The notes beneath the pieces were generated by a model. The model saw only the letters and a program-made list of their open reading frames with translations, was not told the origin of the DNA and did not search any database. Shown here piece by piece: positions 9,488-18,593 of a stretch of DNA of 64,000 nt (position 1 is its first letter; each line of letters opens with the position of its first letter). The position numbers and the translations under genes were made by a program. The DNA is from Lysinibacillus sp. B2A1 (GTDB taxonomy: Bacteria > Bacillota > Bacilli > Bacillales_A > Planococcaceae). The DNA lies in contig CP027224.1 of assembly GCA_002973635.1 (NCBI GenBank), forward strand, positions 258,501-322,500, given 5' to 3'.

Positions 9488-9505
9488 TTCGAGCATAAAC
9501 ATCAA

Positions 9506-10807
9506 TTAATTTCTTACAATTTGGAATGTACCAGATGTAGTTGTTTGAATATAAATTCGATTGCCATCAATGGTATAGTCAGCTGGCATTCTTTCTCCGA
9601 ATTCATCGATACGAACAATGTAGGAGTTGGAAGGTATATTTTCAATAACGATTTCCATATCAGCCTCATATTTAACAGGTTTTTTATTTAATGTTGCCTG
9701 GAAATTGATACGATTCAAACTTCGTGTAACTTGAATATCCATCACGCCACTATCCTCATTTAGAAGAGTTTCTAGCGGTGGAATGATGACCGTCATATTG
9801 GCTTTAGTTGTTAGCACGTAGCGTTCTGTATCTATTTCAGAGTCAGCCACATTTATTTTAGCTTTATAGGTATTTTTGCTTTTAGTCATTTCTGTAGTTT
9901 TACCTGGTACAGCGGCTGTATCTGATAAAGTCGGCATTTTTGTCCCTTTTCCATTCGCCGATAGTGAATATTTGCCATTTACATAGTCTACTAATGTCCA
10001 GGCATTTGGAACAAGCTGCTGTTGTACAGGTGTCAAGGCTTCGAATGCTGTTTTGACTGTTTGAACATCCTGAGCAGTGGAAGTTTTAGGTGATAGACCT
10101 TTAATGGCATTTTCTACTTCCTTCGCTACAGTTTTATCTTTTGCAACAAGTTGCTCAGCATCTAGTAAAAGCTGTTCGATCCCAGAAGGTAAGGAAATGT
10201 TCGAATATTTTCGTAACGCATTCAGCTCAGCTCTGGCATCAGCGACATCTTTATGGAAGTTAGTACGAGACGAGTTTAATAATTTAATTTTATTGACCAC
10301 TTTATCGGTAGAAGTATTCGGCAAGATAGAAGATGTCAATGTCTTTTGTGTTTGTGCGCTTACATAGGTTTTTTGTGCAGCATTCAACGTATTATACCAA
10401 TCTCTTGTTTCTAAGACATTTTGATAATAGTTTACAGAAGTCGATTCAACAGAAGCTAATTTCTCTTCAATCTGCGCAGCAAGCCTGCGATACGCAATTC
10501 TCGTTTGTTGATGGTAAGAAAGCGTAGAATAATTAGTAACATATTGTTTTTCGTTTTCATTTAAGGCGTTATAGGCTTTGAGAGCAGATTCTAACGACGT
10601 TTGGAAAGAAGCTGTTGTGTTATTGATATTTGAAATAAGGTGAATAACATTAGCGACATTCGAGTTATAATTTGCAACATTGTATATGTAGGCTGCTGTA
10701 GGCTGGTTTGAGAAATCAGTTGCAGAAGCTGTTGTAGCAGGTGTCGTATAAATAAGTGAAGGGACTGCAACTAGGGCTAGTAATGCTAGTCTTTTTTTGT
10801 TTGTCAT
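9506..10807 (-). CDS. Secreted protein of unknown function (433 aa)
   Basis: ATG 10807 has AGGAGGTTTT upstream. A signal peptide is visible (MTNKKRLALLALVAVPSLIY, cleavage near ASA at about 30). The mature part is mostly alpha-helical: three or four helical units with repeated motifs such as LNENEKQYV, LNAAQKTYV and LTPVQQQLV, each about 80-90 residues apart, which resemble helical bundle repeats seen near SLH proteins. The last 130 residues look like a beta domain (TERYVLTTKANMTVIIPP, ending SGTFQIVRN). There is no SLH, LPXTG or membrane anchor, so it is either released or held by a partner. It is transcribed away from the next SLH gene; the two share an intergenic region. I do not recognise a named family. 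Confidence 0.7.
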   Translation of the reverse strand: MTNKKRLALLALVAVPSLIYTTPATTASATDFSNQPTAAYIYNVANYNSNVANVIHLISNINNTTASFQTSLESALKAYNALNENEKQYVTNYSTLSYHQQTRIAYRRLAAQIEEKLASVESTSVNYYQNVLETRDWYNTLNAAQKTYVSAQTQKTLTSSILPNTSTDKVVNKIKLLNSSRTNFHKDVADARAELNALRKYSNISLPSGIEQLLLDAEQLVAKDKTVAKEVENAIKGLSPKTSTAQDVQTVKTAFEALTPVQQQLVPNAWTLVDYVNGKYSLSANGKGTKMPTLSDTAAVPGKTTEMTKSKNTYKAKINVADSEIDTERYVLTTKANMTVIIPPLETLLNEDSGVMDIQVTRSLNRINFQATLNKKPVKYEADMEIVIENIPSNSYIVRIDEFGERMPADYTIDGNRIYIQTTTSGTFQIVRN

Positions 10808-11228
10808 AATATAAGAAAACCTCCTATTGGAAAAGTTTGATGGCGAATTAGTTTGAAAAAATTTTGATGCCTGGCTAATTTAACTTATAAAAATTTTTGT
10901 TATCCATCCCAAGATATGGTGATAAATCAATTTTATCATAGCTTAGGATCTTTTTATGCGTATTTTGGAGGAATAGGTAGATAGTTTGTATGTTTTTTTA
11001 TGGTGATATGACTTATGTACTTAGCTTAAGTAAAATAAAAAATTAGTGATATAAAACGATTATTGATTGGAGTAATAAATCCACTATGGAGACCTTATGT
11101 AAATGTTTTGTATAGGTAGGTATTTTATAGTTAATTATGGGGGGATTTAAAAGTTAGCACTATTTGAGACAGGAGGGACAAGGAATATATTTTGGGTAAA
11201 AAAATCCACAGTGATTGGAGGAAAATTT
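10808..11228. other. Divergent intergenic region between two surface-protein genes
   Basis: 421 bases of AT-rich DNA that must carry the promoter for the minus-strand secreted protein and for the 1787-aa SLH protein. The ribosome site for the minus gene is at about 10818-10826. I see no riboswitch, RNA gene or clear operator. AGGAGGG at 11171-11177 is too far from any start to decide one. Confidence 0.4.
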
Positions 11229-14200
11229 GTGCCGATGTCAAAACAAAAAAAACGGTGGCAACAATCTATAAGCGTTATGCTTTCACTTATTCTTATTATT
11301 AGCAGTCTATCATTAAGCATCATACCTCAAAAAGTACAAGCAGCGAGTGATCCAGAGTTAATTGTAGACTATGAGTTTACTAATTCGGGAACAGGTGCTA
11401 TAGCTGTAGATAAAAAGGGCAACTCTTCATTGACAGGAGTTTCAGGTATACATGGTGGAAAAACGTATGGCAATACAACTGAAACATATGGAACTGATAA
11501 TACAGGTCCTTATTGGCAATGGACAACTACGGCGGATCGTGGTGGAGGGTTTACACTAGATATTGATCCAGCTAAAGTTGCAGGAAAAGATATTGAAAAA
11601 AGCTACACAATCAGTGTTCGTTTTTCTTATGATTCATTTTCTTCTGACTGGACAAAAATTATTGATTATAAAAATAAGACTGCTGATACAGGATTTTATT
11701 TTAATGATACTAAGAAGTTAAAGTTTTACGACATAGGTAATGTGGGCTCAGTATCAGCAAGTCCTAATAGTATTATTGATATTATTGCCACAAGAGATGA
11801 AACTACAAAAAAATTCACAGCATATATGATAGTGAATGGTGTTTTCCAAAAAGAAATTGAAGTAAATGATGCAGGTGGACAGGCAACACCAACTTTAGTA
11901 GATGGAAAAATTCGTTTCGGCTTTTTCCATGATGACTATGCTTCGGGTGGGGCTGAAAAAACAACAGGTGGAAAAGTATACGCCATTAAATTCTGGGATG
12001 GTGCTGTAACTCCTGCAAATGTGCTGGATGTTACCGCTAAAAAGGGGACAGCTGAAAGTACTACAGATTTAACACTTCCAGCACCTCAAACATCAGGTAA
12101 TACATTTAAAGTAGTGACTACAGATAAATTATTAACATTCCCTATGCCTGGAGAAGGGGTGCCAGCTGGTGCTATAGACTATTCTTCTGGGGATTTAGCG
12201 GGGGTTGACCCAATAGCAAATAAGTATGTAGGCATTTATGAGGTAGACACAACAGGTCAAATAGTTGGATTTCGTCTATTGACTTTAACAGCAAATGAAA
12301 TCAAACAACCGCCTGTAACAGGACCTGCGGGTATAGCAAATCCACATCTTTGGCTACGTGCAGATAAAAATGTAGTCACGAATGCAGGTAAAGTTGAAAC
12401 TTGGGAAGATCAAAGTGAGAATGGGCATGATTTCACACAAATTGATGCCAATAAGCAACCTGAGTTTAATGATGAGAGCAAGCGCTTAAACTTTAATAAA
12501 GCTGTTACATTTAATGGAACTTCATCCTATTTAGTTAAAGAAGGTGGAGTTCTAGGAGGACAAACTTACAATAACTTCAATGTCTTTGCGGTAGCTGGAA
12601 TAGGGCATCTTGCACAAAATTCCTTATTTTGGGAAAATATAAAAGGCAGTGGAGGAAGATTGAATGTTCATCTTCCTTATGGGAATACGGTTTATTGGGA
12701 TGCAGGAAGTCAGGCTTCAGAGCGAGTATATGTACCTTCACCTATAACTTTAGGACATTATTATGCTTGGAATTTTAATTATGGTACTACCGGCACAGCA
12801 GATTCAGGTCAATCCATTTATCGAGATGGGAAGGAAACAGTTTTAGCAACTAATCGATCAAAGGTTATAGAAGGCGATGCCAATCAAAACATGTTCCTTG
12901 GTTCACAGTCTGCTACGAATGGCCTTTATAAAGGGCAAGTTGGCGAATTAATTTTCTTTTCAAAACCATTAACAGTAACAGATAGACAGAAAATAAATTC
13001 TTACTTAGGGATTAAGTATGGTATTTCATTAGATATGATTGATTACTTAGCGGCAGATGGTACAACATGGTGGAATGCAGATGCTACGTATAATTACAAT
13101 ATTGCAGGTATTGCGCTTGACGATGAAGGTAGTTTGCATCAAAAACAAAGTCGTTCAGTAAATGATACGTCCAAATTAACAATTGGTATTGGAACAACTC
13201 TTTTACCTAAAAATGAAGAAGAAAATAGAGACGGAGATCTTACTAACGGTCAAGCACTAGTTTGGGGTAGTAATGACAAAGCGTTGAATTTTACTCAATT
13301 AATTGCTGGGAAAGATATGAAGCATAGTGAACGTGTTTGGAAGGTGCAAAATACAGGAAATGTTGGTCAAGTAACGATTGCGATTCCTAAAAATGTGGTA
13401 AGCAAGGACAAATTATCATTATTAATAGGTGCTGATCCAGCAAACTTTACAGCAGCAACACCTATTCAAATGACAGAAACGACATTTGATGGAGAGGTTT
13501 ATTTTGTAGCACAGGCAACCTTAGGCACTGGACAGTACTTCACGTTTGCAGCGGATGTACCTGTCCCACAAAGCGTGACAATGGAAGAAGTCACAGCGAA
13601 TCAAAATCAAATTGTCGTGACATTTGATAAAGATATTAAATTAACAGCACCTGAAGCAACTGGATTTACAGTGACAGTAGGTACTGAAACGATAACACTA
13701 ACTGATGCCGATGTGAAAGTAGATCCAGCTAATCCAAAACGATTGCTGATTACATTACCGGCAGGAACAGATACGACTGGTAAAGCTGTGAAAGTTGCAT
13801 ATAACGGACAAGGAAATTTAACAGGCACAAACAATGTACCTGTAAATACCTTTGAAAAAGAGTTAACAATTGTTGATAAAACAGCCCTTCAAAATAAAGT
13901 AACAGAAATAGAAGGCTTAACACCCACGCATTACACATCAGAAAGCTGGTCAAAATTACAGGAAAAATTAACTGAGGCAAAAGCAGTATTAATGAATCCT
14001 ACTGCTACACAACAAGAGGTAAATGCTGCAGTACAGGCATTGGAAGATGCACAAAATGCCTTAAAAGCACCAAAGCCAACAAGTGTGGCACTGACACAAA
14101 CAGTAACAGATGGCAATAAAGTAACTCTGACATTCAATCAAGAAGTAGAGCTAACAGATTTAACAGGCTTTACGGTCATGGTGGATAGCACGCCAGTAAC

Positions 14201-16592
14201 ACCGACATTCAAAGTCGATCCAACTGACAATAAAAAAGTAATCTTCACATTACCGAATGGGACAGATGTAACGAATAAAGAAGTGAAGGTTATTTATAAT
14301 GGTGTAGGTAATTTAAAAGGTAAGGGAGCGAAGGGTGCGCCTGTAGAAAATTTTGAAATGGTGGCAGAAGACCCATACAGCGCAGCGTTCCAAATTACGA
14401 AGCCAGAAGCAGTGACAGCTAATTCGAAACCAACAATTGGTGGGAAGGTGGATGTAACCACAACGCCATCGACAGTAACAATTGTCTTGAAAAACGACAA
14501 GGATGAGCCACTACAGGTAGATGTGGCGGCAACAGTCGATCCACTAACTGGTGAATGGACATTTACACCGCCAACAGATTTACCGGATGGCACATATACA
14601 ATTATTGCAACAGCAACAAATGGTCAACAAACGGTAACAAAGAAACATACATTCATAGTGGCAACAACACCAATAGTAAACAAAGTGCCACTACAGCAAA
14701 AGGTGGACGACGCTAAAAATTTAGTTGCAGGCGAGTATACACCAGCGAGCTGGGCACAGTATCAAGAGGCTTTAAAGAAAGCGAATGAAGTACTAACGAA
14801 TCCAAATGCTACACAGGAAGAAGTAGATAAAGCATTAACAGCATTAACAGCAGCACAAAATGCACTTGTGAAAATAGGCAAAGGGCTAGGTACATTAACT
14901 CCATCTACAGGTACGTTAAGTCCAAGCTTCCTAACAGGGATAACAGATTACACAATGACAGTCGGCTATCCAACATCAGTCATTGACTTTACGGCGATTC
15001 CAGTGGAAGCTGGTGCGACAGTAACGACAACCGTTAATGGGCAGCCGGGCAATATTGGACAAATTCCATTGCGTGTAGGCGAGAACATACTTGTGATTAC
15101 TGTAAAAGATGCAAATGGTAACGAGAAGCACTATACCGTGAAAATCTATCGTCAAGCTGATACATCTTACCCAAGTGGTGGGAACACAGGTAACGGTGGT
15201 ATAACAACACCACCAGTAACACCGACACCAGGTGACATAAAAACAAAAATCCAAGTGGAGCTTGAAATCGATGGCGAAAAACCACTGGAAAAAACAACAG
15301 TAGAAATTGAGCGTACTAAGCATACCAACGGCGATATCACAGACTTCGTAGCCCTTACAGAAGCGAATGCAAAAGAAGCTGTGGCAAAGGCAAAAGCAAT
15401 CGGTAACGATATTGCGCGTATCGTATTGCCAGATGTGAATGATGAAGTGAAGGAAGCGAAGGTCGAAATTCCGAAAGAATCCTTGAAATTATTACGTGAT
15501 AATGGGGTAGCGTTAGAAATTTCATCAGAAAACGGACATATTGCGATTCCAGTAAGTTCAATGGAAGGCATTGATGATAACTTCTACTTCCGTTTAGTAC
15601 CCGTGAAAAAGGAAAGTGAACGTCAAGCGATTGAAGAGCGTGCACGAGCAGAGCGCGTTGTGCGAGCAACGCTGCAAAGCAATGATGTACATGTAGTAGC
15701 ACGTCCAATGACGATTGAAACAAATATGCCAAATCGTCCTGTACAGGTGACATTGCCATTAAAAGGCGTGAAAATCCCTACAGATGCAGCAGAGCGTGAG
15801 GCATTCCTGAAGCAATTAGCGGTATTTATTGAACACTCCGATGGGGAGAAGAAAGTGGTTATCCCTGAAGTGGTAACAATGGCGAAGGGTGAGCTAGGCT
15901 TACGCTTTACAGTGGAGAAGTTCAGCACGTTCACAATTATTCAGGTGAATAAGGTCGAAGAAACAAAACCATCTCTGGAAGTAAAAGAGCATGAAGCGTA
16001 CGTTAAGGGCTTCCCAGATGGCACTTTCGGTCCCGAGAAAAACGTAACACGTGCTCAAGTGGCAACAATGATTGCACGCATTTTAGGCTATACAGATGGA
16101 CCAGTAAACACTGCACCGTTCAAGGATATTCCAAGTGATCATTACGCAGCGGGTGCCATTGCCTTTGTGAAAGAGCGTGGCATTATGAATGGCGACGTCA
16201 ATGGTAACTTCCGTGCCAGTGAAAACATTACACGTGCACAAATGGCAACGGTAGTGGCGAACTTTAAGCAACTGCCTATTGAAGAGAATGTAGCGATTAC
16301 ATTCAACGATACAAAAGGTCATTGGGCACAATGGATAATCGAAGCAAACCGTGTGGCAGGCATCATCAACGGTCGTCAGGATGGTAGCTTTGCGCCAGAT
16401 GAGCATTTAACACGTGCTCAAGCGGTGATCATGATGAACCGCATGTTCGAGCGTGGTCCACTACAAGGCGTAACAGCTCCAAGCTTCCCAGATGTAAAAG
16501 CAACACACTGGGCATTCAAAGAAATTGAGGAAGCAGCGAAATTTCATACTTATTTTATTGATGAAGATGGGGACGAGCAGCTTACAAAATAA
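11229..16592 (+). CDS. Giant secreted SLH protein with LamG-like and FIVAR domains (about 1787 aa)
   Basis: The best start is GTG 11229, 7 bases after GGAGG (11217-11221); GTG 11211 and ATG 11235 are alternatives. Signal peptide to about residue 40 (cleavage at VQAAS). In order: LamG-like domain 45-275; a second concanavalin-like region 370-600 (HLWLRADKN, VTFNGTSSYL); SwmB-like Ig domains near 780-880 and 950-1050; FIVAR helical repeats near 885-945 and 1150-1215; a bacterial Ig-like domain between; a cadherin-like beta-sandwich 1220-1300; a Gly/Thr/Pro linker; the shared 220-residue module 1338-1575; three SLH repeats 1586-1770 (GFPDGTFGPEKNVTRAQVA); and a tail FIDEDGDEQLTK. It is a wall-anchored surface protein. 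LamG-type domains suggest glycan or matrix binding (inference). Confidence 0.85.
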   Translation: MPMSKQKKRWQQSISVMLSLILIISSLSLSIIPQKVQAASDPELIVDYEFTNSGTGAIAVDKKGNSSLTGVSGIHGGKTYGNTTETYGTDNTGPYWQWTTTADRGGGFTLDIDPAKVAGKDIEKSYTISVRFSYDSFSSDWTKIIDYKNKTADTGFYFNDTKKLKFYDIGNVGSVSASPNSIIDIIATRDETTKKFTAYMIVNGVFQKEIEVNDAGGQATPTLVDGKIRFGFFHDDYASGGAEKTTGGKVYAIKFWDGAVTPANVLDVTAKKGTAESTTDLTLPAPQTSGNTFKVVTTDKLLTFPMPGEGVPAGAIDYSSGDLAGVDPIANKYVGIYEVDTTGQIVGFRLLTLTANEIKQPPVTGPAGIANPHLWLRADKNVVTNAGKVETWEDQSENGHDFTQIDANKQPEFNDESKRLNFNKAVTFNGTSSYLVKEGGVLGGQTYNNFNVFAVAGIGHLAQNSLFWENIKGSGGRLNVHLPYGNTVYWDAGSQASERVYVPSPITLGHYYAWNFNYGTTGTADSGQSIYRDGKETVLATNRSKVIEGDANQNMFLGSQSATNGLYKGQVGELIFFSKPLTVTDRQKINSYLGIKYGISLDMIDYLAADGTTWWNADATYNYNIAGIALDDEGSLHQKQSRSVNDTSKLTIGIGTTLLPKNEEENRDGDLTNGQALVWGSNDKALNFTQLIAGKDMKHSERVWKVQNTGNVGQVTIAIPKNVVSKDKLSLLIGADPANFTAATPIQMTETTFDGEVYFVAQATLGTGQYFTFAADVPVPQSVTMEEVTANQNQIVVTFDKDIKLTAPEATGFTVTVGTETITLTDADVKVDPANPKRLLITLPAGTDTTGKAVKVAYNGQGNLTGTNNVPVNTFEKELTIVDKTALQNKVTEIEGLTPTHYTSESWSKLQEKLTEAKAVLMNPTATQQEVNAAVQALEDAQNALKAPKPTSVALTQTVTDGNKVTLTFNQEVELTDLTGFTVMVDSTPVTPTFKVDPTDNKKVIFTLPNGTDVTNKEVKVIYNGVGNLKGKGAKGAPVENFEMVAEDPYSAAFQITKPEAVTANSKPTIGGKVDVTTTPSTVTIVLKNDKDEPLQVDVAATVDPLTGEWTFTPPTDLPDGTYTIIATATNGQQTVTKKHTFIVATTPIVNKVPLQQKVDDAKNLVAGEYTPASWAQYQEALKKANEVLTNPNATQEEVDKALTALTAAQNALVKIGKGLGTLTPSTGTLSPSFLTGITDYTMTVGYPTSVIDFTAIPVEAGATVTTTVNGQPGNIGQIPLRVGENILVITVKDANGNEKHYTVKIYRQADTSYPSGGNTGNGGITTPPVTPTPGDIKTKIQVELEIDGEKPLEKTTVEIERTKHTNGDITDFVALTEANAKEAVAKAKAIGNDIARIVLPDVNDEVKEAKVEIPKESLKLLRDNGVALEISSENGHIAIPVSSMEGIDDNFYFRLVPVKKESERQAIEERARAERVVRATLQSNDVHVVARPMTIETNMPNRPVQVTLPLKGVKIPTDAAEREAFLKQLAVFIEHSDGEKKVVIPEVVTMAKGELGLRFTVEKFSTFTIIQVNKVEETKPSLEVKEHEAYVKGFPDGTFGPEKNVTRAQVATMIARILGYTDGPVNTAPFKDIPSDHYAAGAIAFVKERGIMNGDVNGNFRASENITRAQMATVVANFKQLPIEENVAITFNDTKGHWAQWIIEANRVAGIINGRQDGSFAPDEHLTRAQAVIMMNRMFERGPLQGVTAPSFPDVKATHWAFKEIEEAAKFHTYFIDEDGDEQLTK

Positions 16593-16601
16593 GACATAGC
16601 A

Positions 16602-16637
16602 AAGGCAGGCTAGAGGAAACTTTAGCCTGCTTTTTTC
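16602..16637 (+). terminator. Terminator after the 1787-aa SLH gene
   Basis: GCAGGCTA / TAGCCTGC stem with a 10-base loop, followed by TTTTTT, just after the stop codon. Confidence 0.85.
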
Positions 16638-16644
16638 AATAGGG

Positions 16645-16694
16645 ACGGATAGAATGATCGAACTGAAGGATAGATCCTTAAAACTGAAGGATAG
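16645..16694. repeat. 21-base-period tandem element, copy A
   Basis: GGATAG occurs at 16647, 16668 and 16689, exactly 21 bases apart, each followed about 8 bases later by AACTGAA before the next unit. The same arrangement occurs at 25059-25108. Both copies follow a terminator. It does not overlap a gene. Function is unknown. Confidence 0.7.
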
Positions 16695-16823
16695 CCTAAT
16701 GTCCTTGCAGAATTCGTTCGAGGATTGTTCAGAAACTGTTTAGATTGAAATGTTAATATATATATATTAAATGATGGAAAATGTTCCATTTATTCATTAA
16801 TTACACAAAAATGGAGGATTGAA

Positions 16824-18053
16824 ATGGAAGTATTTATCGGTAGACAGCCAATTTTTAACCTTCATGAACAAGTTGTTGCATATGAATTATTATATCGTAG
16901 TAAAAACGGAAATACTTTTCCGAAGGTTGATTCAGATGCGGCCACAGTTGATGTACTAGTAAACTCCTTTCTTTCAATTGGTATTGAAGAGGTAACAAAA
17001 GGTAAGCCTTGTTTTGTGAACTTTACTGAAAACTTGCTCATGGGCTCGATTAATGAATATTTGAATCCATCAGAGGTTGTTATTGAGATATTAGAGGATG
17101 TTCCGCTTACACCACAATTAGTAGAGAGAGTAATCGAGCTGAAATCGAACGGATATAAAATAGCATTAGATGATTTTATATTGGATGAGCATGTACAAAT
17201 TTATGATGAACTGTTCGCCCATATTGATTATATAAAAGTTGATTTTTTATCGTCACCATTACTCAAGAGAATGGAAATTGAAAATAAAGTGAAGGAAAAT
17301 TTCCCACACATTAAGCTGCTCGCAGAAAAAGTGGAGACACGTAATCAATTTGAAGTTGCAAAACACTCAGGCTATGAGTTATTCCAAGGCTATTTCTTTG
17401 AACAACCCCAAATAATTAAAGCTACAGATATACCAGCGAATACCCTTCAATACTTCTACATTATTACTCTACTAAAGGAAGAGGAACCTAATATACAGTT
17501 ACTAGCTGATAATATTGAGCGAGATCTTTCATTAACGTATAAATTATTGCAAATGATTGACAATTCTTCTAGACGTTCTAAATCCAAAGTGCGCTCTATA
17601 AAACAAGCGATAGTACTGATCGGGATATCAAATTTACGCAAGTGGATTTACTTATTAGCTATGCGAGAAATTGATATAAATACTGATACGGATCTCTTTA
17701 AAGAGGTCATGCGTACATCATTATTCCGTGCGAAGGTATGTGAAAGATTGGCGAAGCTCTCCAATAAGCAAAACTTCTCAGAATACTTTTTGGTAGGCAT
17801 GTTTTCATTAATAGATACTTTGCTACAAAGACCGATCGATGTAATTTTACAACAGCTGCCATTTTCAGAAGACATAACGAACACTATTTTTGGTCATCAA
17901 ACTGAGATGACACCGTATCTTGAATTCAGTATTGCCTTGGGTAAATTAGATTGGTCTAACCTTGAGGAATTAGCTCCTCAATTAAATATTGATTTGGCAA
18001 ACATCGATCTTTTATACCATGAAGCAATGGAATGGGCGGAAAAATCATTTTAA
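16824..18053 (+). CDS. EAL-HDOD domain protein, YuxH-like (409 aa)
   Basis: ATG 16824 with TGGAGG upstream. The N-terminal half (about 1-200) is an EAL fold starting EVFIGRQPIFNLHEQVVAYELLYRS. The usual catalytic EAL triplet is ELL and the later metal-binding acidic residues are only partly kept, so cyclic-di-GMP hydrolysis is unlikely. The C-terminal half (about 205-400) is an HDOD domain (LTYKLLQMIDNSS, AIVLIGISNLRKWIYLLAM) without an HD catalytic pair. This two-domain family acts as signalling adaptors, in some bacteria affecting motility. The gene is monocistronic, with terminators on both sides, among surface-protein genes. Specific partners are unknown. Confidence 0.85.
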   Translation: MEVFIGRQPIFNLHEQVVAYELLYRSKNGNTFPKVDSDAATVDVLVNSFLSIGIEEVTKGKPCFVNFTENLLMGSINEYLNPSEVVIEILEDVPLTPQLVERVIELKSNGYKIALDDFILDEHVQIYDELFAHIDYIKVDFLSSPLLKRMEIENKVKENFPHIKLLAEKVETRNQFEVAKHSGYELFQGYFFEQPQIIKATDIPANTLQYFYIITLLKEEEPNIQLLADNIERDLSLTYKLLQMIDNSSRRSKSKVRSIKQAIVLIGISNLRKWIYLLAMREIDINTDTDLFKEVMRTSLFRAKVCERLAKLSNKQNFSEYFLVGMFSLIDTLLQRPIDVILQQLPFSEDITNTIFGHQTEMTPYLEFSIALGKLDWSNLEELAPQLNIDLANIDLLYHEAMEWAEKSF

Positions 18054-18067
18054 AAACAGTAGAAATC

Positions 18068-18105
18068 AGTTGACTTCGATATGCTGACTGAAGTCATCTT
18101 TTTTA
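18068..18105 (+). terminator. Terminator after the EAL-HDOD gene
   Basis: TGACTTC / GAAGTCA stem with a 12-base loop followed by TCTTTTTT, 15 bases past the stop. Confidence 0.8.
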
Positions 18106-18164
18106 TTGTCTTTTGTTTTCGTGTTTGGTTGTAATGATCCATGTAGGTTCAGCCACCGAATTTA

Positions 18165-18429
18165 AAGGTACAAAAGCATTGAGCAAATCGCGCGGTAGGC
18201 ATTATTAATGGTCTCCAGGGCGGCAGCTTTGTACCAACTGCGTGCCCTAACACATGAGCAAGCCGTTTTGTTGATGAACCGTATATTGAACGCGGTACAT
18301 TAAATGGCGTGATAGCACCAAGTTTCCCAGATGTAAAAGCAATTCACCAGGTGTTTGATGAATGAAGAGGCAGCGAAATCTCACGCATATTTTATCGATG
18401 AAGATGAGAATGAGCAGTTATCGAAATAG
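18165..18429 (+). pseudogene. Decayed C-terminal end of an SLH protein gene
   Basis: This stretch aligns with the last about 290 bases of the 1787-aa SLH gene (16305-16592), including the odd terminal tail. Readable pieces in shifting frames are VGIINGLQGGSFVP (near 18196), LTHEQAVLLMNRIL (near 18248), ERGTLNGVIAPSFPDVKA (near 18292) and EEAAKSHAYFIDEDENEQL (near 18366-18429). At least two frameshifts and an internal TGA break it. No start or upstream SLH repeats remain. It is followed by its own terminator. It is best read as the remnant of a duplicated SLH gene that was deleted or replaced. Confidence 0.8.
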
Positions 18430-18439
18430 AATTAATGAG

Positions 18440-18475
18440 GAGGCATCTCAATACATGGGATGCCTCTTTCTGTTT
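18440..18475 (+). terminator. Terminator left behind the decayed SLH gene
   Basis: GAGGCATC / GATGCCTC stem with an 11-base loop and a following TTTCTGTTT, 11 bases after the relic stop codon. Confidence 0.75.
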
Positions 18476-18593
18476 GCTTCAATGAAACCACGTTTTTATC
18501 AGTTGTATATGTTTTGTATATGTCCATTTCTTATAGTTAGGATAAGGAATTCTGTAAATGACTATGAATCTATTGAAAAGGAGCGGATTACAG

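Noticed and set aside
11161..11228. AGGAGGG at 11171 as the start site of an upstream small protein
   Set aside because: The nearest starts are more than 15 bases away or out of frame; the GGAGG at 11217 better explains the giant SLH gene.
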